The notes under the pieces are model-generated. The model was not told the DNA's origin, ran no database searches, and saw nothing but the letters and a program-made list of their open reading frames with translations. The translations under genes and the position numbers were made by a program. Source: an uncultured Clostridia bacterium (GTDB taxonomy: Bacteria; Bacillota; Clostridia; Oscillospirales; Acutalibacteraceae). From it: a stretch of DNA of 8,203 nucleotides. Location: contig CALCHE010000140.1 of NCBI GenBank assembly GCA_937901145.1, positions 1 through 8,203 of the forward strand. Reading direction: 5' to 3'. Positions 1-5,388 of this stretch are shown piece by piece; within the stretch, counting starts at the first letter, position 1, and each line of letters opens with the position of its first letter.

Positions 1-125
1 CATCTCAATTTTGAGGGCACTTTTCATTTGTCAATTCGCATTTTGTACTATATTTACCTCTCTGTTTTGTGCATATTTTTTCTTGTTTTCCTTAAGTTAA
101 TGACATTGCCTTTCAGGAGAGGCTG

Positions 126-173
126 TTAAAGTGGCGGTGTATCATTTACAGTTTCCCGAAGCACTACACGCCC
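126..173. repeat. Direct repeat copy 1 (48 bp)
   Basis: The block begins TTAAAGTGGCGGTGTATCATTT and ends TACACGCCC. It recurs exactly 100 bp downstream with its first 22 bases identical. Within the copy, GGC-G-GTGTA near the left end can pair with TACACGCC near the right end, giving an 8-bp stem with one bulged G, so the unit is a potential hairpin. No coding sense is visible. Confidence 0.7.
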
Positions 174-180
174 GTTCCCG

Positions 181-217
181 GAGGGAAAGGTGGCAGCCGA
201 TAGGCTGACGGAGGGGT
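181..217. repeat. Hairpin repeat, short copy
   Basis: The segment reads roughly AAAGGTGGCA, a hairpin, then TGACGGAGGGGT. Here the hairpin is CAGCC-GATA-GGCTG (194-207). The same flanks surround a different hairpin at 2444-2474 in the iorB-paaK spacer. The shared frame with different but still paired stems marks this as a member of an interspersed structured repeat family. Confidence 0.6.
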
Positions 218-225
218 AATAGCGT

Positions 226-273
226 TTAAAGTGGCGGTGTATCATTTTTTATTTCCGGAAATCTTACACGCCC
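226..273. repeat. Direct repeat copy 2 (48 bp)
   Basis: This is the second copy of the 126-173 unit at an offset of exactly 100 bp. About 39 of 48 positions match. The terminal GGCGGTGTA and TACACGCC arms are intact, so the 8-bp bulged stem is preserved. The middle contains a perfect 12-bp palindrome, ATTTCCGGAAAT (251-262), which is degenerate in copy 1. Confidence 0.7.
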
Positions 274-305
274 ATTCTGCGTTCTGCATTCTGAATTCTG
301 CATTT
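274..305. repeat. Heptanucleotide repeat (ATTCTGC)n
   Basis: Four and a half tandem units of a 7-mer close to ATTCTGC: ATTCTGC, GTTCTGC, ATTCTGA, ATTCTGC, ATTT. The same heptad family forms the inverted ends of the element at 2188-2517. It abuts the terminator of the ACT-protein gene. Confidence 0.75.
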
Positions 306-339
306 AAAAAAGGGGACCGCACATAGCAGTCCCCTTTTT
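306..339 (-). terminator. Intrinsic terminator of the ior-paaK-ACT cluster
   Basis: AAAAAAGGGGACCGC pairs with GCAGTCCCCTTTTT around a 5-nt loop, with one C/A mismatch inside the stem. Read on the minus strand, the stem is followed by TTTTTTAAA. It lies directly after the stop codon of the ACT-domain gene and is the expected end of the minus-strand transcript. The A/T flanks are symmetric, so it could also act on plus-strand transcription. Confidence 0.85.
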
Positions 340-340
340 A

Positions 341-778
341 TCAGCACATAAGTTCATTGAACTGTTCTTCCGTAAGGATTTCTACGCCCTTGTCGGCGAG
401 AACCTTAGCGGCGGCATCGTTATCAGCCACACGCAGAATAACATAAGCCTTTTCGCTTTTGCGGGTGATGAAGGCGTACATATATTCCACATCGATTTCA
501 TTGTCGGCTAAAATCTGCATGGGAACAGAGAAGGCGCCGGGAACATCATCTATACCCACAGCGATAACATTGGTAACGGAAACGGTGATACCCTTTTCCT
601 TGAGCGCTGCGGCTGCTGCATCGGGCTTATTTACGATGAGACGGAGAATACCGAAGTCGGTGGTGTCGGCTATGGAGAGAGCACGGATATCCACACCTGC
701 TTCAGCTATAGCCTTGGTGATTTCAGCAAGACTGCCTCTTTTGTTTTCTACAAAAATGGAAAGCTGTTTAATAATCAT
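341..778 (-). CDS. Tandem ACT-domain regulatory protein
   Basis: A 145-residue protein consisting of two ACT modules and nothing else. The first spans about residues 1-66 (IIKQLSIFVENKRGSLAEI, with the N12/G15/L17 ligand-loop pattern) and the second about 70-140 (VIAVGIDDVPGAFSVPMQIL, with P80-G81 at the equivalent loop). ACT pairs usually bind amino acids allosterically. No catalytic or DNA-binding domain is present, so it is a stand-alone sensor or partner protein acting in the cytoplasm. The start is supported by AAGGAG seven bases upstream. The gene lies 42 bp after paaK with no terminator between them and is last in the cluster. Stand-alone double-ACT proteins beside arylacetate-CoA ligase and ior genes are a familiar arrangement. 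An aromatic amino acid or aryl-acid ligand is inferred from context only. Confidence 0.9.
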   Translation of the reverse strand: MIIKQLSIFVENKRGSLAEITKAIAEAGVDIRALSIADTTDFGILRLIVNKPDAAAAALKEKGITVSVTNVIAVGIDDVPGAFSVPMQILADNEIDVEYMYAFITRKSEKAYVILRVADNDAAAKVLADKGVEILTEEQFNELMC

Positions 779-820
779 AAGTTTTCTCCTTTTCTTATAA
801 TTTACATATCAAGTATATAT

Positions 821-2119
821 TTATATTTTACGGTTGTCAATAACTCTTTTGGCTTTACCCTCGCTTCTGGGAAGAGAGCCGGGAGCCATAAGACGTACCT
901 TAGCGTGAATGTTAAGAGTGGACTGTAAAGCGGCTTCGATTTTCTTCTCTTCGCTTTCGATACCCTTGACTGTATCGGAAAACATATCGGGAGCCATTTC
1001 CACCTGAACCTCCATAAGGTCGAGATTATTCTTTCTGTCTACGATGATGAGGTAGTTGGGAGCCATATTGAGAGAGAGAAGTACGTGTTCGACCTGTGAG
1101 GGGAATACGTTTACGCCGCGGATGATGAGCATATCGTCGCTTCTGCCCTTGGGCTTGGTCATTTTTACGGTAGTTCTGCCGCAGGCACACTTTTCTCTGG
1201 TGAGAGCGCAGATGTCACGGGTACGGTATCTTACGAGGGGAAGAGCTTCCTTACCGATGCAGGTAAATACCAGCTCACCGTACTGTCCGTCGGGGAGAAC
1301 CTCGAGAGTGTCGGGGTCGATAACCTCGGGATAGAAGTAATCTTCGCATACGTGCATGCCGTTCTGACATTCACACTCATAGGAAACACCGGGACCTGCG
1401 ATTTCGGAGAGACCGTAAATATCGTAAGCTTTTATGTCGAGAAGCTCTTCGATCTGTTTTCTCATTTCTTCTGTCCAGGGCTCTGCACCGAAAATACCTG
1501 CACGGACAGGAAGCGTTTTCGGGTCGAGGCCCATATCACGGATGGTTTCACCGATGAACATAGCATAAGAGGGGGTACAGCAGATGATGTCGGAAGCGAA
1601 ATCCTGGAGCATCTGAATCTGTCTGTTGGTGTTACCTGTGGAAGCGGGAAGTGCTGTGGCACCTAATTTTTCTGCACCGTAGTGAAGACCGAGTCCGCCT
1701 GTGAAAAGGCCGTAGCCATAGGAAACGTGAACGGTATCGTTGTTTGTACCGCCTGCAGCTGAGAGAGCACGTGCAGCACCCTCTGCCCATACATCGATGT
1801 CGTGTTTGGTGTAGCCGACTACGGTAGGCTTACCGGTGGTGCCTGAGGAAGCATGAATACGGACAAGCTCACCCTTGGGTACTGCAAAAAGTCCGAAAGG
1901 ATAGTTATCACGAAGGTCTGTTTTAACGGTAAAGGGAAGCTTGCTGATATCATCGATAGAGTGGATATCTTCGGGCTTAAGACCTATTTCGTCAAATTTT
2001 GCCTTGTAGAAGGGTACATTTTCATAGGCGTTTTTTACCATTTTGATGAGTCTTGCTGACTGAACGGCACGGAGATAATCTCTCGAGGCACATTCGATTT
2101 CGGGGTTGAAGATTGGCAT
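821..2119 (-). CDS. paaK: Phenylacetate/arylacetate-CoA ligase (AMP-forming)
   Basis: A 432-residue member of the adenylate-forming superfamily, the normal PaaK length. It converts an arylacetate, ATP and CoA to arylacetyl-CoA, AMP and PPi in the cytoplasm. Visible motifs are the phosphate-binding loop SSGTTGKP (91-98), YGLSE (235-239), the ECECQNGMHVCED segment (248-260), YRTRD (298-302), GRSDDMLIIRGVNVFP at the hinge (325-340), and a C-terminal SEGKAKRVID with the likely catalytic lysine (K422 or K424). I chose the ATG at 2119 because AAAGG sits nine bases upstream and the protein begins MPIFNPEIE, as is usual in the family. An ATG at 2128 directly abuts that SD. The frame stays open upstream to 2515, but that part is repeat sequence. 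Neighbouring iorAB makes or uses the product arylacetyl-CoA. Exact substrate (phenyl-, hydroxyphenyl- or indoleacetate) cannot be read from the sequence. Confidence 0.93.
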   Translation of the reverse strand: MPIFNPEIECASRDYLRAVQSARLIKMVKNAYENVPFYKAKFDEIGLKPEDIHSIDDISKLPFTVKTDLRDNYPFGLFAVPKGELVRIHASSGTTGKPTVVGYTKHDIDVWAEGAARALSAAGGTNNDTVHVSYGYGLFTGGLGLHYGAEKLGATALPASTGNTNRQIQMLQDFASDIICCTPSYAMFIGETIRDMGLDPKTLPVRAGIFGAEPWTEEMRKQIEELLDIKAYDIYGLSEIAGPGVSYECECQNGMHVCEDYFYPEVIDPDTLEVLPDGQYGELVFTCIGKEALPLVRYRTRDICALTREKCACGRTTVKMTKPKGRSDDMLIIRGVNVFPSQVEHVLLSLNMAPNYLIIVDRKNNLDLMEVQVEMAPDMFSDTVKGIESEEKKIEAALQSTLNIHAKVRLMAPGSLPRSEGKAKRVIDNRKI

Positions 2120-2158
2120 ATTTGTCATCCTTTCGTATTTTTTTCTGCGACGCAAAAG

Positions 2159-2234
2159 AATGCAGAATTGTGGTCGCGGATTTTTTTGAATGCAGAATGC
2201 AGAGTGCATAATGCAGAATTGCGGTCGCGGATTT
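2159..2234. repeat. Two 25-bp direct repeats
   Basis: AATGCAGAATTG-GGTCGCGGATTT-type units occupy 2159-2183 and 2210-2234. They differ at one base (TGTGG versus TGCGG) and have a 51-bp period. The stretch between them is the left heptad arm of the element at 2188-2517. The duplication suggests slippage or recombination between heptad repeats at the edge of the element. Confidence 0.7.
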
Positions 2235-2297
2235 ATCGTAGTGTAATATTTAACTTGTTTTCCGCAAAGTAAACCCTGCGGTAATGGTAAAGTGTAA

Positions 2298-2325
2298 ATT
2301 ATAAAATCTTTTTCTTGTTTGTAAG
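2298..2325 (-). promoter_or_regulatory. Possible internal promoter for paaK
   Basis: On the minus strand CTTACA (2325-2320) and a perfect TATAAT (2303-2298) are 16 bases apart. Transcription would start near 2291 and reach the paaK start at 2119. The -35 box matches the consensus at four of six positions. If active, paaK and the ACT gene would be expressed independently of iorAB. AT-rich sequence makes a chance TATAAT quite possible. Confidence 0.35.
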
Positions 2326-2411
2326 AAATAAGGTAGTTCGGTGGTGTAAGAGTAAATTTATAAATAACCCTAACACGGATATAATCGGAACGCATATAAT
2401 AGCACCGGCAG

Positions 2412-2474
2412 GTGCCACTTCGCAGAGCCTCCACTGAAAGGGGAGGTGGCACGGCTTTGCCGTGACGGAGGGGT
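2412..2474. repeat. Hairpin repeat, long copy
   Basis: GTGCCAC (2412-2418) and CCTCC (2428-2432) pair with GGAGGTGGCAC (2442-2452), forming a stem interrupted by a 9-nt one-sided loop. An adjacent hairpin CACGGC-TTT-GCCGTG (2450-2464) competes for the last three bases. TGACGGAGGGGT follows. The flanks match the shorter copy at 181-217 while the apical hairpin differs in sequence. Repeats of this general GGAGGTGGCA/GACGGAGGGG type are, from memory, common between genes in gut Clostridia. Confidence 0.6.
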
Positions 2475-2517
2475 TCTGACCCTTTATTCTGCATTTTGCA
2501 TTCTGCGTTCTGCATTC

Positions 2518-2534
2518 AAAAGGCGTCAGCCTTT
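2518..2534 (-). terminator. Weak terminator-like hairpin after iorB
   Basis: Three bases past the iorB stop, on the minus strand, AAAGGC-TGAC-GCCTTT forms a 6-bp stem followed by only a short T run. It could attenuate read-through from iorAB into the repeat element and paaK. It is too short to be sure of. Confidence 0.4.
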
Positions 2535-2536
2535 AT

Positions 2537-3109
2537 TTAAGCGTTATATCCGAGTTCAAAGGCTTTGAGATTAGTTTCTACTGTCTTCGGAGGAACGGTG
2601 GATCTGATAATATCTATCCACATATCCTTGTCAATACCGAGATATTTGGTTGCCGCACCGAGGAGGACGATGTTTGCGCACTTGGCGGTGCCTGCCTCAA
2701 GAGCCTTTTCCAGCGCATCGACGGAAACGAGCTTAACGCCCTTGTCGGCTATTTTGCCGAGGATGTTTTCGGGATATTCGGCCTTACCCATAATTACGGG
2801 CATAGGATCGATTTTCTGAGTGCTTGAAATGAGGACACCGTCCTTTTTCAGCCAGGGAAGCCATCTCGCACTTTCGAGCTGCTCGAAGGAGATGATGATG
2901 TCTGCTTCACCCTTTTCGATTACGGGAGAATAAACCTTTTCGCCGTATCTTACGTAAGTTACCACGCTGCCGCCTCTCTGGCTCATACCGTGTACTTCGC
3001 TAACCTTTACATCGTAGCCTTCCTGAAGGAAGCATTTACCCATAAGCTTTGAAGCCAGGAGAGTACCCTGACCTCCGACACCTACGATAAGAATATTTTT
3101 TACTGCCAT
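2537..3109 (-). CDS. iorB: Indolepyruvate:ferredoxin oxidoreductase, beta subunit
   Basis: A 190-residue gamma-type subunit of the 2-oxoacid:ferredoxin oxidoreductase family. It forms the IorAB enzyme that interconverts aryl-pyruvates plus CoA and arylacetyl-CoA plus CO2 with oxidised/reduced ferredoxin. It contains the family's glycine motif GVGGQG (10-15) and the conserved EVHGMSQRGGSVV segment (38-50), then a Rossmann-like fold to the C-terminus. The length is typical. I prefer the ATG at 3109, ten bases after GGAG. An ATG at 3118 overlaps the iorA stop as ATGA and would add MRP, but it lies only one base from that SD. Either way iorA and iorB are translationally coupled and certainly one transcript. 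Confidence 0.93.
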   Translation of the reverse strand: MAVKNILIVGVGGQGTLLASKLMGKCFLQEGYDVKVSEVHGMSQRGGSVVTYVRYGEKVYSPVIEKGEADIIISFEQLESARWLPWLKKDGVLISSTQKIDPMPVIMGKAEYPENILGKIADKGVKLVSVDALEKALEAGTAKCANIVLLGAATKYLGIDKDMWIDIIRSTVPPKTVETNLKAFELGYNA

Positions 3110-3114
3110 CGGTC

Positions 3115-4878
3115 TCATTCTCCTTTCTCTATAGCGCCGAACTTACATGCGGATGCACACACACCGCAGCCGACACACTGGGTATTATCGATGAATGCCA
3201 GAGGCTTGCCGTTTTCTCTCTTCGTAAAGGAAAGAGCGGGACAGCCTACGTTAAGACAGGCCTTACAGCCGATGCATTTGTCGCTGTTAACCTTAACCGG
3301 TGCTTCGTGCTTTACTGTTTTAAGCAGAGCACAGGGTCTTCTGGAGATGATGAGAGAGGGAGCTTTTTTAGCGAGCTCTTCCTTAACGACTGCCTTGGTG
3401 GTTTCGATGTCGAAGGGATCCACTACTCTTACGTTTTCGAAGCCTACAGCCTTGGCCAGTGCCTCAAGATTAACGGAAACGGTGGGATCACCCTTGATTG
3501 TAAGACCGTTGGCAGGGTTATTCTGATGACCTGTCATGCCTGTGATGGAGTTATCGAGAACGATAACGGTGGAGAAGCCTTTATTGTATGCGATGTCGAT
3601 GATGCCCGTGATACCCGAATGGATAAAGGTGGAGTCACCGATAACAGCTACGCTCTTAGCGGCAGCCTCTTCACCTCTGGCCAGATTATAGCCGTGAAGA
3701 CCGCTGATGGAAGCACCCATACATACACAGCTGTCCATCATAGCCAGGGGAGCCTGTGCGCCCAGGGTGTAGCAGCCGATGTCACCGCTGACATAAAGTC
3801 CCATACCCTTGAGTGCGTAGTAAAGACCTCTGTGGGGACAGCCTGCGCAGAGAACGGGAGGACGGGCGGGAATTTCATCCTCGAGAGAAATGAAATCCTT
3901 CTGAATGTCTGTGAGTGCGTTTTCTACTGTTTTATGTGAAAATTCACCGAGAATGGAAAATTTATCCTTGCCGGTTACCTTGACACCGAGTCTGATGCAA
4001 TGGGTTTCGATGATGGGATCCAGCTCCTCGATAACGATAACCTCGTCAACCTTAGATGCGAAGTCGGTGATAAGAGTAGTGGGAAGGGGATTTACCATAC
4101 CCAATTTGAGGTAGCTTGCCTTTTCGCCCATAGCCTCGTGAGCGTATGTATATGATGCACCTGAGCAGATGATACCGAGAGAGGTGCTGTTCATTTCTAC
4201 GGTGTTGATGCCGAGAGAAACTGCTTCTGTGTTTGCGAACTCAGTCATTTCGCAGAGTCTCTTTTCCACTCTTTCGTGAGCGGGACGTGCCATAGCAGGC
4301 ATCATAACACGGCTCATTACGTCTTTTTTGTATTCCTTTACGGGAACATCCTTTCTTTCACCGAGCTCTACGATGGAACGTGCGTGGGAAACGCGTGTGG
4401 AAAGGCGGAGAAGGAAGGGTGTATTGAATCGCTCGGAAAGCTCATAGGCCATAACAGCGAAGTCACGGCATTCGGCTGAATCTGAGGGCTCGAGCATAGG
4501 TGTCTTTGATGCGATGGCGTGATGACGTGAATCCTGCTCATTCTGTGATGAGTGCATACCGGGGTCGTCGGCTACTGCACATACCATACCGCCTGTAGCT
4601 CCGATGTAAGAAGCGGTGTAAAGGGGGTCAGCGGCCACATTGAGACCTACGTGCTTCATAGCACAGAAGGCTCTGGCACCGCCCATGGATGCACCGAAGG
4701 CAACCTCGAAGGCAACCTTTTCATTGGGTGCCCATTCGCTGTACATATCATCATATTTTGATGCGAATTCGGTAATTTCCGTGCTGGGGGTACCGGGATA
4801 GGAGGAGATAACGTTTACGCCTGCTTCCCAGAGACCTCTTGCCACGGCTTCATTACCGAGCATAAGTGTTTTACTCAT
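3115..4878 (-). CDS. iorA: Indolepyruvate:ferredoxin oxidoreductase, alpha subunit
   Basis: A 587-residue catalytic subunit of normal family length. An N-terminal pyrimidine-binding domain (about 1-180; SYPGTPSTEI at 26-35 and EWAPNEKVAFE at 48-58) is followed by a linker domain. The TPP-binding domain (about 340-520) has CAGCPHRG (344-351), GDIGCYTLG (365-373) and the TPP/Mg motif from GDS (414-416) to LDN (441-443). The C-terminus is a two-cluster ferredoxin domain with cysteines 535, 538, 541, 546 and 568, 571, 574, 578, so two [4Fe-4S] clusters are expected. It decarboxylates aryl-pyruvates or, in reverse, carboxylates arylacetyl-CoA. The ATG at 4878 has AAGGAG eight bases upstream; the 26 codons upstream of it are leader sequence. 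Promoter and structured leader lie at 4879-5176. Substrate preference within the aryl-pyruvates is not decidable here. Confidence 0.96.
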   Translation of the reverse strand: MSKTLMLGNEAVARGLWEAGVNVISSYPGTPSTEITEFASKYDDMYSEWAPNEKVAFEVAFGASMGGARAFCAMKHVGLNVAADPLYTASYIGATGGMVCAVADDPGMHSSQNEQDSRHHAIASKTPMLEPSDSAECRDFAVMAYELSERFNTPFLLRLSTRVSHARSIVELGERKDVPVKEYKKDVMSRVMMPAMARPAHERVEKRLCEMTEFANTEAVSLGINTVEMNSTSLGIICSGASYTYAHEAMGEKASYLKLGMVNPLPTTLITDFASKVDEVIVIEELDPIIETHCIRLGVKVTGKDKFSILGEFSHKTVENALTDIQKDFISLEDEIPARPPVLCAGCPHRGLYYALKGMGLYVSGDIGCYTLGAQAPLAMMDSCVCMGASISGLHGYNLARGEEAAAKSVAVIGDSTFIHSGITGIIDIAYNKGFSTVIVLDNSITGMTGHQNNPANGLTIKGDPTVSVNLEALAKAVGFENVRVVDPFDIETTKAVVKEELAKKAPSLIISRRPCALLKTVKHEAPVKVNSDKCIGCKACLNVGCPALSFTKRENGKPLAFIDNTQCVGCGVCASACKFGAIEKGE

Positions 4879-4901
4879 TTTTGTTGCTCCTTTTCTTTGA
4901 T

Positions 4902-4924
4902 ACGGCTCTGATTTTTTTAGCCGT
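4902..4924 (-). promoter_or_regulatory. Small hairpin in the iorA leader
   Basis: ACGGCT and AGCCGT pair perfectly around an 11-nt, T-rich (plus strand) loop. It lies about 9-12 bases upstream of the iorA ribosome binding site in the transcript. No T run follows, so it is not a terminator. It could present or shield the ribosome binding site or stabilise the message. Confidence 0.4.
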
Positions 4925-4981
4925 GTCTGTTCTGAAATGTAAAAAAAGATAACCACTATTATACATAATTAAACAGAGAAT

Positions 4982-5002
4982 ATATTTCCGGAACAGAAAT
5001 AT
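4982..5002. promoter_or_regulatory. Inverted repeat, operator-like
   Basis: ATATTTC and GAAATAT form a perfect 7-bp dyad around CGGAACA. A TATAAT on the minus strand at 4963-4958 places this dyad where its -35 box would be, but that box is poor. It could be a binding site at a secondary iorA promoter or simply a leader hairpin. Its ATTTCCGGAA also occurs at 251-260. Confidence 0.3.
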
Positions 5003-5053
5003 GCTTTATTATGTTAAAGTTTTTATATACCATATATTAAGAAAATACCGTTC

Positions 5054-5118
5054 AGACTTAAAATCCGGACAGCAAAACCGTAGCTTCAGGCGATTATGCT
5101 GTCCTGAGTTTTAAGACT
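5054..5118 (-). ncRNA. Long hairpin in the iorA leader, possible cis-regulatory RNA
   Basis: Left arm 5054-5074 and right arm 5097-5118 are imperfect inverted complements. An 8-bp perfect stem GGACAGCA/TGCTGTCC lies next to a 22-nt loop (5075-5096), then a small internal loop, then a perfect 7-bp CTTAAAA/TTTTAAG stem. On the minus strand it would begin about 23 nt after the predicted iorA transcription start and lie about 175 nt before the iorA start codon. No T run follows either arm, so it is not a plain terminator. I compared it mentally with T-box, TPP, SAM, purine, c-di-GMP, glycine, fluoride and THF riboswitch consensus features and recognised none. Its role is unknown. Confidence 0.45.
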
Positions 5119-5164
5119 TTAAAGTGGAGAATTAAAAGTTTCAAGGCATTGTAACACTTTAAAG
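5117..5164. promoter_or_regulatory. Paired CTTTAAAG palindromes at the iorA promoter
   Basis: CTTTAAAGTG (5117-5126) and its exact inverted complement CACTTTAAAG (5155-5164) each contain the palindrome CTTTAAAG, with centres 40 bp apart. One lies inside the spacer between the iorA -35 and -10 boxes, the other about 15-25 bases downstream of the predicted start. That is a plausible layout for a repressor that binds two sites. No protein can be assigned. Confidence 0.35.
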
Positions 5165-5176
5165 AATAAAAGTCAA
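5148..5176 (-). promoter_or_regulatory. Sigma-A promoter of iorA
   Basis: On the minus strand TTGACT (5176-5171), a 17-base spacer and TACAAT (5153-5148) give a near-consensus housekeeping promoter. The -10 box is extended by TG (TGTTACAAT). Transcription should begin near 5141, leaving a leader of about 263 nt before the iorA ATG. This is the best promoter for the minus-strand cluster. Confidence 0.75.
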
Positions 5177-5268
5177 GAGAAAAACAGAAGTTTATATTTG
5201 TTTTTCGGCACATATTCTTTTTATACACTTTCACCAAAGAATAGTGTACAAAATTAGTTAATAATCCG

Positions 5269-5297
5269 TTGCTTTTTTGGTTATATTGTGATAAAAT
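5269..5297 (+). promoter_or_regulatory. Sigma-A promoter of the EF-G-like gene
   Basis: TTGCTT (5269-5274), a 17-base spacer and TAAAAT (5292-5297) with an extended TG (TGATAAAAT) point rightward. Transcription would start near 5304 and leave a leader of about 85 nt. The leader contains small hairpins CTTC-GGC-GAAG (5322-5332) and AGACC/GGTCT (5343-5373), the latter ending just before the SD. An inverted repeat TACACT/AGTGTA (5224-5248) lies upstream of the -35 box. Confidence 0.7.
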
Positions 5298-5374
5298 AGT
5301 TACTGTTATCGTCGGAGAGAACTTCGGCGAAGCTAAATTTGGAGACCCGATTATATGAAGAAAAATGAGGTCTT

Positions 5375-5380
5375 AGGAGG
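5375..5380 (+). promoter_or_regulatory. Shine-Dalgarno site that selects the TTG start
   Basis: A perfect AGGAGG. It lies eight bases before the TTG at 5389 but only two before the alternative TTG at 5383, so it selects 5389. Confidence 0.8.
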
Positions 5381-5388
5381 TTTTGGAA

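Larger units (their letters stand above)
1..340. other. Gene-free left edge with repeats
   Basis: No convincing gene is present on either strand. Bases 1-120 are AT-rich with no recognisable structure. On the minus strand they give only a reading of about 25 codons without a start. From 121 onward the stretch is built of repeats listed separately: two 48-bp direct repeats, a hairpin repeat between them, and a heptanucleotide repeat. It ends in the terminator that closes the minus-strand cluster. The repeat families recur in the spacer between paaK and iorB, so this looks like an intergenic repeat landing zone rather than a degraded gene. Confidence 0.6.
2188..2517. mobile_element. 330-bp non-coding element with inverted heptad-repeat ends
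   Basis: The 32 bases at 2188-2219 (GAATGCA heptads) and at 2486-2517 (ATTCTGC heptads) are inverted complements matching at 29 of 32 positions. They enclose a segment with no credible gene: an AT-rich interior and the structured hairpin repeat at 2412-2474. It separates iorB from paaK, which would otherwise be close neighbours. The terminal inverted repeats and small size resemble a MITE. I see no target-site duplication and no transposase, however, and the ends are simple heptad repeats, so independent insertion of two repeats is an alternative. A related heptad repeat lies at 274-305. Confidence 0.4.

Noticed and set aside
126..273. The two 48-bp direct repeats as a minimal CRISPR array.
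   Set aside because: The copies are diverged in the middle, the interval holds another repeat found elsewhere, and there is no third unit.
2120..2515. An N-terminal extension of PaaK giving a 564-residue fusion.
   Set aside because: The sequence is interspersed repeat, the SD supports 2119, and the family begins there.
3307..3939. A 210-codon open frame on the plus strand inside iorA.
   Set aside because: It is the antisense shadow of a gene with clear catalytic and cluster motifs, has no ribosome binding site and resembles no known protein.
4959..5033. A 24-codon minus-strand reading in the iorA leader starting MVYKNFNIIK with five Tyr/Phe residues, suggesting an attenuation leader peptide.
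   Set aside because: No Shine-Dalgarno precedes the ATG, aromatic residues are expected from AT-rich sequence, and there is no terminator/antiterminator pair after it.
5054..5118. The leader hairpin as a T-box element for an aromatic amino acid.
   Set aside because: The conserved T-box AGGGTGGNACCGCG sequence is absent, and no terminator/antiterminator pair lies before iorA.
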